Assembly: GCA_903832475.1 (NCBI GenBank)
Contig: CAILBQ010000461.1
Coordinates: 1-57,114 of the forward strand
Source of the DNA: an uncultured Acidobacteriota bacterium
Lineage (GTDB): Bacteria; Acidobacteriota; Terriglobia; Terriglobales; Acidobacteriaceae
Length of the DNA stretch: 57,114 nt
Direction: 5' to 3'
Of the stretch, positions 50,327-57,114 are shown piece after piece; positions within the stretch are counted from its first letter, which is position 1, and every line of letters starts with the position of its first letter. The translations under genes were made by a program, and so were the position numbers. The notes beneath the pieces were generated by a model. That model saw nothing but the letters and a program-made list of their open reading frames with translations. It did no database searches and was not told where the DNA came from.

Positions 50327-52831
50327 CTACTGGCGGAGGGTGACGGTGGTGGCGCCGGCGCCGCCTTCCTGGTGGGTGGGCTCCTGGATTCCTGCGACGT
50401 GAGGGTGGGTGCGGAGGTATTCGCGCAGGGCGCGGCGGAGGATGCCCATGCCGGTGCCGTGGATCACGCGGATGGTGGGCAGGCCGGCCAGGAAGGCCTG
50501 GTCGAGGTACTTTTCGAGGTCGTGGGTGGCTTCGTCGACGGTGCGGCCGATGAGGTTAATTTCGCTGCGCATGTCTTCAGAGCCGGAGCTGGTGACGGTG
50601 ACGCGAACGCCTTTCTGGCGGGCTACGGCGTCGAGAGGTTTTTCGGTGGGCAGGGGCTTGCCGGCGGGGGCGACCACTTCGGCGATGTCGTCGCGCTTGA
50701 TGCGCATTTTAAGGGCGCCGAGGGAGACTTCGTAAAGATCCTTCTCGAGTTCGCGGGCGATGGTGACGATCTTGTTGCCGAGGTTCGAGGACGACTTGAT
50801 GCGGACCTGGTCGCCGATGCCGACCTGTTTGACGACGTGGGGCTGTGCGTTGGGATCGCCCTTGTCGGCGCCAGAGCGGTGGGCGACGACGGTGGAGTTG
50901 AATTGCTCTTCGAAGTCGCGGCGGAGGCGTTGAATGCGGCGTTCAGCGTCTTTGGAGAGCTTGAGCTGGGCGGTGCGGTCGTCGATGGCGGCGACGGCCT
51001 GGCGCATCTGGAATTCGAAGTCCTTCATCAGCGAAGCGAGCTGCTTTTCGAGGTCGCGGGTGCGCTGCTTGAGTTCGACATCGCCTTCGCGGGCGAGGCG
51101 GGCACGTTCGAGGTTGAGGGCGTATTTTTCTTCGCGGGCTGACTTGCGCTCGGCTTCGAGTTCGGTGAGCTGCTTGTGGAGGTTTTCGAGGAAGCGGGCG
51201 ATGTCCGCCTGCTGGGTACCCATGCGGTCGCGGGCGGCCGAAACGATGGCGGGGTTAAGGCCGAGGCGTTCGGCGGTCTGGATGCCGGCGCTGGCTCCGG
51301 GGACGCCGAGACGGAGCTGGTAGTTGGGGATGAGCGTGGTTTCATCGACGCCGGCGGCGGCATTCAAAACGCCGGGAGTGTTGGCGGCGTATACCTTGAG
51401 GCTGGTGTGGTGGGTCGAGATGAGGGACCAGGACTGGGTATTCAGAAAGAAGGACGCGACGGCGACGGCGAGGGCGGAGCCTTCGTCGGGGTCGGTGGCG
51501 GAGCCGAGCTCGTCGAGGAAGATGAGGGCGGTGGGCGTGGCAAGGCGAGAGAGGCGGTCGAGGTTGAGGATGTGGGCGGAGAAGGTGGAGAGGCCCTGTT
51601 CGATCGACTGAGTGTCGCCGATGTCCGCCAGAAAGGCGGAGAAAATGGGCTGAGTCGCGGCGGACGCGGGGACGGGTATGCCGGCCTGGGCCATGAGGGC
51701 GCAGAGGGCCGTCGTCTTCAGGGTGACGGTTTTGCCGCCGGTGTTGGGGCCCGAAATGATCAGCTGGCGGGCGGTGGATTGTAATTCCAGGGTGAAAGGG
51801 ACGATCTTGCCGCCGGTCGTTTTGAGGCGCTTTTCCAGCAAGGGATGCCGGGCGGATTCGAGGCGAAAAGCTTCCTGAGAGAAGACTGGGCGGGTGCAGT
51901 CGTAGGCCAGGGCGAAGCGGGCGCGGGCCTGCAGCGTGTCGACCAGGGCGAGTACGCGGGCGCCGGCGACCAGGGCTGGCGCGTACGTACCCACTAGCGC
52001 GGTGAGGGCGATGAAGATGCGGTGGATTTCGGCCTGCTCTTCTTCGAGGAGGCGGACGAGCTCGTTGTTCTGCTCGATGGTTTCGAGAGGCTCGACGTAG
52101 ACCGTCTGTCCCGACGAACTCGCTCCGTGGACGACTCCGGAGACGCGGCGCTTCTGCTCGGCTTTGACGGGGATAACGAAGCGGTCGCCGCGGATGGTGA
52201 TGAGGTCGTCCTGGGTCTGGTTGTCGGAGGAGAGCTTGCGCAGGGCGGCGCGGAGAGATTCCTCGATGACGCGCTGCTGGCGGATCTGTTCGCTGCGGAT
52301 GCGGGAGAGCTCAGGGCTGGCGTCGTCGGCCAGGGTGCCGTCGGGGAGCAGCTTGCGCTGGATGGCTTCGGCGAGCGGGGCGGTGTTTTGCGCGAGGGCG
52401 GAAGAAAGTTCAAGCAGGCCGGGGATGTTATTGATTGCCTGGGCAGGCGGGTTGCGGAGCAGGGACTGCCAGGCGGCGATGTCATTAGCGATGCGGGCGA
52501 TGGCCTGTAGTTCGTCAGGCTCGAGGGCGGCGGTGGGGATCTGAGATTTGGCTGCGAGTTGGGTGGGATCGAAAAGCCCGCCGAGTGGGATGCTTGCGGC
52601 GGAATCGAGCAGGATGCGCAGTTCCTGGATGAGCTGGTGCTGGCGGTTGATCCAGTCGAGGTCGGTGGAAGGTGTGAGCGCGAGCAGGCCTTCCCTGCCC
52701 ACGCGGGAGATGGCGAAGCCGGCGACGAGGGCGAGCAGGGGCGGCCACTCGAGAGCGTCGGCGTCGAGATGCTCGACGGGGAGCGGCGTGGGCTCAAGCA
52801 GGGTTTCGAGTTGGGGATCAAGCACAGACAT
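50327..52831 (-). CDS. mutS2: Endonuclease MutS2
   Basis: An 834-residue homologue of MutS2. The N-terminal and lever region is residues ~1-330; the ATPase has Walker A SGPNTGGKTVTLKTT at ~358, Walker B LIFLDELGSATDPDEGSALA and STHH. A coiled-coil clamp follows (LTELEAERKSAREEKYAL...DFEEQF), then a KOW-like insertion and the C-terminal Smr domain with the nuclease core IRVIHGTGMGILRRALREYL. MutS2 acts on branched DNA and on stalled ribosomes rather than mismatches. Length matches the family (~785). No mutS or mutL nearby. Confidence 0.95.
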   Translation of the reverse strand: MSVLDPQLETLLEPTPLPVEHLDADALEWPPLLALVAGFAISRVGREGLLALTPSTDLDWINRQHQLIQELRILLDSAASIPLGGLFDPTQLAAKSQIPTAALEPDELQAIARIANDIAAWQSLLRNPPAQAINNIPGLLELSSALAQNTAPLAEAIQRKLLPDGTLADDASPELSRIRSEQIRQQRVIEESLRAALRKLSSDNQTQDDLITIRGDRFVIPVKAEQKRRVSGVVHGASSSGQTVYVEPLETIEQNNELVRLLEEEQAEIHRIFIALTALVGTYAPALVAGARVLALVDTLQARARFALAYDCTRPVFSQEAFRLESARHPLLEKRLKTTGGKIVPFTLELQSTARQLIISGPNTGGKTVTLKTTALCALMAQAGIPVPASAATQPIFSAFLADIGDTQSIEQGLSTFSAHILNLDRLSRLATPTALIFLDELGSATDPDEGSALAVAVASFFLNTQSWSLISTHHTSLKVYAANTPGVLNAAAGVDETTLIPNYQLRLGVPGASAGIQTAERLGLNPAIVSAARDRMGTQQADIARFLENLHKQLTELEAERKSAREEKYALNLERARLAREGDVELKQRTRDLEKQLASLMKDFEFQMRQAVAAIDDRTAQLKLSKDAERRIQRLRRDFEEQFNSTVVAHRSGADKGDPNAQPHVVKQVGIGDQVRIKSSSNLGNKIVTIARELEKDLYEVSLGALKMRIKRDDIAEVVAPAGKPLPTEKPLDAVARQKGVRVTVTSSGSEDMRSEINLIGRTVDEATHDLEKYLDQAFLAGLPTIRVIHGTGMGILRRALREYLRTHPHVAGIQEPTHQEGGAGATTVTLRQ

Positions 52832-53025
52832 CTGACTCTATGGTAGCGGTTTACGCAGGTGGCGAAATGAATGCGAGTTGTTGGCGAAAATTTGGCTGAG
52901 TGCGGAAGAAGAAAACTGTGGTGAGCCTGGATGGTGGGTCGGTTCGCACGAGATTCGACCCATGAAACCTGAACCACTGAAGGAGAGTATGGAGGAGCCT
53001 GCATGGAGGCACTCTTCGTCAGTTC

Positions 53026-54093
53026 TCAGCGGGGGTTGAATTTTGACGAGATGCGCAAGGGTGCTTCCATCTGGAAGGGAATGCCATTGATGACCAGCGG
53101 CTTGAACTGGAAAGTCAGAGCGCGCCGCAGGACGGAGTCCTGGGTGGCGTAGAGGTCTGCCCCGTTATCGGAGGTGGCGCGATAGGCTTCGCGGACATGC
53201 CCGCTGCGGTCGGTGCGGACGTAGATGGTCAGGGAATCGTTTGCCTGCGGGACGTGGAGGCTCGCATCGGAAGGGTAAAGGAGCAGAGAGCGAGCCCGGG
53301 ATTCAGAAACCAGCGTGGTGAGCATCTGTCGTGGAGGCAGTGTCAATTCGCGGGTCTTGAGCAGTTTTTCGTCGGCTTGGGCAAGGCGCTCCAGGCGGAT
53401 GATATGCCCGCGAAGTCGCAATTTTGCAGGGAGCGCGTTGACCAGCGTATAGGGAACCAGTTGCGGTCCGAATGGAGCGAAATCGTCAAACCAGATGGAG
53501 CGCGAAAAGCTCAAAGTGCTGACTATTTTCGGCTCGGCATCCTGGAAGCAGATGCGCTCCATGCGGGCGGGGTCCTGTTCCTGGGCTGGGGTGTCGGACA
53601 CAGCCGAAAGAGCAGGGTCGGCGGTTGAGATGCAGGCATGGGCAGCGGTGCCGATCGGGATGGCGCCCGGCACTTTGCGCAGGGCGTTGAGACTGGGGAC
53701 AGGATTGAGCAGAGCGTCGACAAAATTCTGGATCCAGCGCGGATAAAAGCCGCCGGTGTCGTGTTCTTCGACCACCGAACCATTGACGATGCGGATCTGG
53801 GAGAAATCGCGAGAGCGGATCACGATCCGGTAGGTTACGGCGTTCAGCCAGAAGAGTTCAATCTGAGCGGACATGTCTGCCGGCGCGTGCTCTGGCGGCG
53901 CAATGGAAAGCACGAGATGAAAGGGTTGCTCTCCCTGCGTGAGTGAACACACGTGCAGGGCGCGGTCTATGGCGACTGCGTTGGGGAGGCTGGGGTCGGC
54001 GGGCGGGAAGTATGTCTGCAAGGCACAGCCACAAAGCAAAAAAAAGGCAATTGAAGCAGTACCTGGCAGGATGAGCGTCAACAAGCGGCGCAT
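53026..54093 (-). CDS. Lipoprotein with TonB-like C-terminal domain
   Basis: A 355-residue lipoprotein: signal TLILPGTASIAFFLLCGC with the lipobox LCGC. The middle part has no named domain. The last ~70 residues (LTIYVRTDRSGHVREAYRATSD, LRRALTFQFKPLVINGIPFQMEAPLRI) match the TonB C-terminal fold, as in periplasmic 'energy transducer TonB'-like proteins. It lacks a proline-rich stretch and a membrane anchor, so it is not a canonical TonB. Role unknown. Upstream, a 179-bp gap separates it from a divergent gene. Confidence 0.75.
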   Translation of the reverse strand: MRRLLTLILPGTASIAFFLLCGCALQTYFPPADPSLPNAVAIDRALHVCSLTQGEQPFHLVLSIAPPEHAPADMSAQIELFWLNAVTYRIVIRSRDFSQIRIVNGSVVEEHDTGGFYPRWIQNFVDALLNPVPSLNALRKVPGAIPIGTAAHACISTADPALSAVSDTPAQEQDPARMERICFQDAEPKIVSTLSFSRSIWFDDFAPFGPQLVPYTLVNALPAKLRLRGHIIRLERLAQADEKLLKTRELTLPPRQMLTTLVSESRARSLLLYPSDASLHVPQANDSLTIYVRTDRSGHVREAYRATSDNGADLYATQDSVLRRALTFQFKPLVINGIPFQMEAPLRISSKFNPR

Positions 54094-54125
54094 GCCGGGA
54101 TAGTACTACCTGGGTGAGCTATTTC

Positions 54126-54162
54126 AAGCAGGGTGTTACCAAGGAGTTGAGGTAACCTGCTT
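54126..54162. promoter_or_regulatory. Imperfect inverted repeat between divergent genes
   Basis: AAGCAGGGTGTTACC (54126-54140) and GGTAACCTGCTT (54151-54162) are inverted copies except for a 3-bp bulge. It lies between two divergent starts (54093 and 54273), so a terminator role is unlikely; an operator is possible. Confidence 0.4.
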
Positions 54163-54272
54163 CTTTGCGGGGGTTTAAAGCTGCCAGACGCGCAGGGAAC
54201 TGCCGGGAATCCGCCTGCGTATGGACAGAAAGAGAGTCTACGCGGCAGCTGGGCTGCGCGTTGGAGGCGCTT

Positions 54273-54805
54273 ATGTATTGCAGTCAATGCGGACAGGCGT
54301 TGGTGGCTGGACAGGCGTTCTGTCCACGATGTGGACAGGCAAGTGAGATGCACATGGCAGCGGGAGCTCCGCAGCCGGCAGCCAACCCGTATGGGCAATT
54401 CCCGATTGCGCAGGTGGAGCGTCGGGTGAATGCGCTGGGCGTGGCGTGGCTGGTGTATGCCGGGCTGATCGCGGTGACGGGTTTTTTCGGACTGGCTTTT
54501 GCGCAGGCGTTCATGACGCACATGCGACCGTGGCAGCATGGCATGTGGCATGCGTGGGAAGGGCCGTTCATGCCGGGATTCTTCCTCCGGTTTGCCTGGA
54601 TTGCGATTGGGCTGAGGCTGGGATTGGCGCTGGCGGCGGGATACGGGTTACTGCAGAAGGCTCGCTGGGCAAGGCCGGTAGCCATTGTGGCGGCGATCCT
54701 TTCCCTGATTCATTTGCCGTTCGGGACGGTGATTGCGGTGTGACGCTGGTGGTCATGCTGAGTGCGCCGAATGTGATGGGGTGGGAGATGATGGCGCGGG
54801 ACTAG
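54273..54805 (+). pseudogene. Zinc-ribbon membrane protein with C-terminal frameshift
   Basis: The ATG at 54273 has GGAGG five bases upstream. The product starts with a zinc ribbon (CSQCGQALVAGQAFCPRCGQ), a linker, and membrane helices (ALGVAWLVYAGLIAVTGFFGLAF, LGLALAAGYGLLQKARWARPVAIVAAILSLIHLPFG). The frame stops at 54743 directly after FGTVIAV. A different frame continues TLVVMLSAPNVMGWEMMARD to 54805, exactly the C-terminus expected for this family. A single missing G in GTGTGACG, near 54741, explains it. The shortened protein (156 residues) may still fold. Function unknown. Confidence 0.75.
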
Positions 54806-54886
54806 TGGAGGGACGGGGGAAGGGGAACAGGGAGACGTTGACGGGGATCACAGGACGAGCGTTGACGGGCGGGCTAGAATCTTGGG

Positions 54887-55873
54887 ATGGAATTTCCTTT
54901 GGTTCGGATGCGGCGGATGCGGCGCACGGAAGCGCTGCGTAGTTTGGTTCGCGAAACGCGGTTGGAGCCGGGACAGCTGATTTATCCGCTGTTTGTTTGC
55001 CCCGGTGAGGGTGTGCGCAAGGCGATCGGGTCGATGCCAGGAGTCTTCAACCTGAGCGTCGATGAAGCAGTCAAAGAGGCGGAAGAGGCTGCGCAGCTGG
55101 GGCTGGGCGGCCTTCTTTTGTTTGGCCTTCCCGAGAGCAAAGATGAGCAGGGATCGGGCGCCTACGACGATGCCGGGATTGTGCAGACGGCGCTGCGTGC
55201 GCTCAAGCAGACCTCCGCGGCGAAGAAGCTGGTGCTGATTGCCGATGTCTGCCTGTGCGAATACACCAGCCATGGGCACTGCGGGATGATTGCCGAGACG
55301 ACGTATGGGCACGAGATCGAGAACGATTCGTCGATTGAGCTGCTGGGACGGGCGGCGGTGAGTTTGGCCGAGGCGGGCGCGGACGTGGTGGCTCCCAGCG
55401 ACATGATGGATGGCCGGGTGGGGGCGATTCGCGAGGCGCTGGATGAGAATGGCCTGGAGCAGACGCCGATCCTCAGCTATGCGAGCAAGTTTGCGTCGGC
55501 GTTTTATGGGCCGTTTCGCGAGGCGGCGGATTCAGCTCCGCAGTTTGGCGACCGCAAGAGCTACCAGATGGATGGAGCCAATGTTCGAGAAGCCATGCGG
55601 GAGATCGAGCAGGACCTGGGGGAAGGCGCAGACATGATCCTGATGAAGCCGGCCATGCCGTACCTAGACGTGGTGCGGGCGGCCCGGGACCGGTTCGATG
55701 TGCCGATGGGCGCATACCAGGTGAGCGGGGAGTATTCGATGCTGCATGCGGCGTTTGAGCGCGGGTGGCTGGAGCCGGAGCGGGCCATGCTGGAGTCGCT
55801 GGTGGGGATTCGGCGGGCGGGGGCGGATTTTATCGTGACTTACTTTGCGAAGGATGCGGGGAGAGTGCTGTAA
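54887..55873 (+). CDS. hemB: Delta-aminolevulinic acid dehydratase (porphobilinogen synthase)
   Basis: A 328-residue haem-pathway enzyme that joins two aminolevulinate molecules into porphobilinogen. The metal site is of the zinc type: Cys122, Cys124 and Cys132 in DVCLCEYTSHGHCG. The two catalytic lysines are Lys201 in SYASKFASAFYG and Lys254 in LMKPAMPYLD. Substrate-binding segments GAYQVSGEYSML and DFIVTYFAKDA are intact, and the length is standard. No other heme-pathway genes are in the window. A 36-bp gap leads to the next gene on the same strand. Confidence 0.97.
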   Translation: MEFPLVRMRRMRRTEALRSLVRETRLEPGQLIYPLFVCPGEGVRKAIGSMPGVFNLSVDEAVKEAEEAAQLGLGGLLLFGLPESKDEQGSGAYDDAGIVQTALRALKQTSAAKKLVLIADVCLCEYTSHGHCGMIAETTYGHEIENDSSIELLGRAAVSLAEAGADVVAPSDMMDGRVGAIREALDENGLEQTPILSYASKFASAFYGPFREAADSAPQFGDRKSYQMDGANVREAMREIEQDLGEGADMILMKPAMPYLDVVRAARDRFDVPMGAYQVSGEYSMLHAAFERGWLEPERAMLESLVGIRRAGADFIVTYFAKDAGRVL

Positions 55874-55909
55874 GGGCAGGGACTGAGGGACAAAGAACGG
55901 AGCGGCTAA

Positions 55910-56329
55910 TTGGCGTATACGGTTCGGGGCTTTGGGGCAATGCATTATGGGCGGTGCGATTTTCGCCCCGATGGGTCGTATGTGACGACGCTTTGGTTTG
56001 TCGTTTTCTATCTCCCGGTAATTCCGCTTCGAAGCTTACGGATGCGGAAGACAGGCCGCGTGAAGTACTACGGGATCCGGCCGCGAAGCGAGGTTGAGGT
56101 GCTGGAGAGGACCAAGCCGCATGGAAAACAGGTCTTGCGGACGTATGCGTTCTTTGCGGCAGGGTTGGCGATTTTCTTAACGGCCGCACTGGAGCATGTG
56201 TACTGGTTGGCTGCTCCTGGTGCGATTTTGGTGGCGCTCCCATGGCTGTTGCGGAATAGGGCCCTCGACCGGGTCAAGGCATCGGTTGAGAGAAAGAAGA
56301 TGGGATTCACGGCGGAGTTGCCGGATTGA
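55910..56329 (+). CDS. Small membrane protein of unknown function
   Basis: A 139-residue protein. N-terminal region GFGAMHYGRCDFRPDGSYVTTLWFVVFYLPVIPLRSLR resembles the short family beginning GTxxYGxxDFxxDGSYxTTxW found in many bacteria, and it carries one hydrophobic stretch. Two more helices follow (TYAFFAAGLAIFLTAALEHVY and APGAILVALPWLL), ending in a basic tail. The TTG at 55910 is chosen because this family pattern begins before the first ATG (55940); CGGAG lies upstream. Function unknown; possibly co-transcribed with hemB. Confidence 0.75.
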   Translation: MAYTVRGFGAMHYGRCDFRPDGSYVTTLWFVVFYLPVIPLRSLRMRKTGRVKYYGIRPRSEVEVLERTKPHGKQVLRTYAFFAAGLAIFLTAALEHVYWLAAPGAILVALPWLLRNRALDRVKASVERKKMGFTAELPD

Positions 56330-56366
56330 GCGGCGAACTGAGCCGATCTTGGCCAGCCTCCTTCGT

Positions 56367-57114
56367 TCACGCTGACTTTTCGATGATGCTGGGGGGGTGT
56401 TGGGCGTATTCGGACCAGGAACCGTCGTAGAGGGCTGTTTTAGGCGCATCCAGGATTTCGAGGGCCAGGCTGAGGACGGCGGCGGTGACGCCGGAGCCGC
56501 AGGTGGTGGTGATGGGCTGGGCGGTGTCGATGCCTTTGGCGGCGAAGATTTCCCGTAGCTGAGTGGGAGATCTGAGGCGGCCCTTCTCTACGAGTTCAGT
56601 GAAGGGAAGGCTGGTGGCGCCGGGCATGTGGCCGGAGCTGAGACCTGCTCGTGGTTCGGGGGCGGCGCCGGAGAAGCGACCGGCAGAGCGGGCGTCGACG
56701 ATCTGGTGGTGGGTAGCGAGCTGATTTTGGAGCTGGGCGTAGCTGACGACAGCCTGCTCGTTGAGTCTGGCGTGAAAGGTGGCTGGAAGATGCGGCGGTG
56801 AGACGGGGCCGGACTCGGTGGGGAGACCGGCTTCTGTCCAGGCTTTTAGGCCGCCGTCGAGCATGTACACCTTCTGGGCTCCGAAGACGCGGAGCATCCA
56901 CCAGGCGCGGGGTGCGGAAAAGACACCTTCCTGCTCGTACACGACGATGATTGAGTCGTCCGAGACGCCGAGAGCGGACATGCTGGCGGAGAAAGCTTCG
57001 GGTGTGGGCAGCATGTGGGGCAGGGCCGTGGCGTGGTCGGAGATTTCGTCGATATCGAGAAAGCGGGCGCGGGGAATGTGGACGCCGAGGTAGCGGGCGT
57101 GGGTGTCGACGCGA
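56367..57114 (-). CDS. Rhodanese-type sulfurtransferase (3-mercaptopyruvate sulfurtransferase-like), 5' end cut
   Basis: The frame is open to the right edge: before the ATG at 57014 it reads THARYLGVHIPRARFLDID, the conserved first-domain sequence of two-domain rhodaneses, so the start is outside the window. The second domain ends with the active cysteine in TTTCGSGVTAAVL, the CGSGVTA loop that marks 3-mercaptopyruvate sulfurtransferases rather than thiosulfate ones. Also seen: VDARSAGRFSG and LSSGHMPGATSLPF. It transfers sulfur from mercaptopyruvate to thiols or cyanide, in the cytoplasm. Confidence 0.93.
   Translation of the reverse strand, partial: RVDTHARYLGVHIPRARFLDIDEISDHATALPHMLPTPEAFSASMSALGVSDDSIIVVYEQEGVFSAPRAWWMLRVFGAQKVYMLDGGLKAWTEAGLPTESGPVSPPHLPATFHARLNEQAVVSYAQLQNQLATHHQIVDARSAGRFSGAAPEPRAGLSSGHMPGATSLPFTELVEKGRLRSPTQLREIFAAKGIDTAQPITTTCGSGVTAAVLSLALEILDAPKTALYDGSWSEYAQHPPSIIEKSA

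Noticed and set aside
1..57114. tRNA, rRNA, CRISPR, integrase or phage genes.
   Set aside because: I saw no cloverleaf-like T-loop and acceptor pattern, no regular spaced direct repeats of CRISPR type and no recombinase motifs; a tRNA scan was not possible by eye alone.

Overview
The window is GC-rich, tightly packed bacterial chromosome. It most likely comes from the Acidobacteriota, class Terriglobia (Granulicella/Edaphobacter/Terriglobus type). This rests on gene content, not on a marker gene: MacB-like permeases with an N-terminal extension and PadR partners, a HAF-repeat secreted protein, a TonB receptor with a carboxypeptidase-like N-terminal domain, DUF3857/transglutaminase/TPR and S9 peptidase genes, and many secreted proteins and lipoproteins. 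I see no rRNA, tRNA, CRISPR array, phage, integrase or transposase gene, so this looks like ordinary chromosome with local gene decay.

Layout. 1-9958: a partial ROK protein, a propeller-like protein, a fragment of an unknown gene, a HAF-repeat protein with a clear terminator, two small secreted proteins, a PadR regulator followed by a collapsed permease pseudogene, a secreted DinB protein, an iron-permease-like protein, a TMEM175-type channel and a GNAT acetyltransferase. 10009-19198 (minus strand): an intact MacB-like permease, a small secreted protein, a YVTN propeller, an orphan histidine kinase, a lipoprotein and a secreted GH13 alpha-glucosidase. 19412-25009: a large DUF3857/transglutaminase/TPR protein, a VOC protein, an SDR dehydrogenase, a short 2x[4Fe-4S] ferredoxin and an 80-residue protein. 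25291-30456: an ABC-2 exporter (permease and ATPase) divergent from a four-gene operon of PadR, membrane zinc-ribbon protein, VOC protein and SAP-like protein. 30464-40354 (minus strand): a TPR protein, a tannase/feruloyl esterase, a VWA protein, a beta-barrel protein, an FG-GAP protein, a TonB receptor overlapping folK, and an acyltransferase. 40577-57114: a 1268-residue membrane patatin, a GH44 lipoprotein, an S9 peptidase, a P-loop kinase, MutS2, a TonB-like lipoprotein, a frameshifted zinc-ribbon membrane protein, hemB, a small membrane protein and a partial rhodanese-type sulfurtransferase.

How the genes fit together. Much of the window serves the envelope and polymer use. GH13, GH44 and tannase/feruloyl esterase attack alpha-glucan, beta-glucan and plant phenolic esters outside the cytoplasm, and the TonB receptor, beta-barrel, FG-GAP, VWA and HAF proteins are exported. 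Two PadR loci were probably each wired to a transporter. At the first the transporter is now a remnant; at the second the ABC exporter and the regulator's own operon share a 113-bp intergenic region carrying a spaced direct repeat.

The most unusual material is threefold: a family of intergenic repeats (hairpins ending in TGGGGCAC, and a composite repeat of an ATTCCCC hairpin, a GCAAAG-rich tail and a TTCAGGATGAC end); a patatin whose catalytic serine and aspartate are separated by a large multi-span membrane segment; and several recent gene lesions that can be read directly. I did not find a complete system that I can confidently call new. The PadR/zinc-ribbon/VOC/SAP operon and the patatin/acyltransferase pair are the best candidates.
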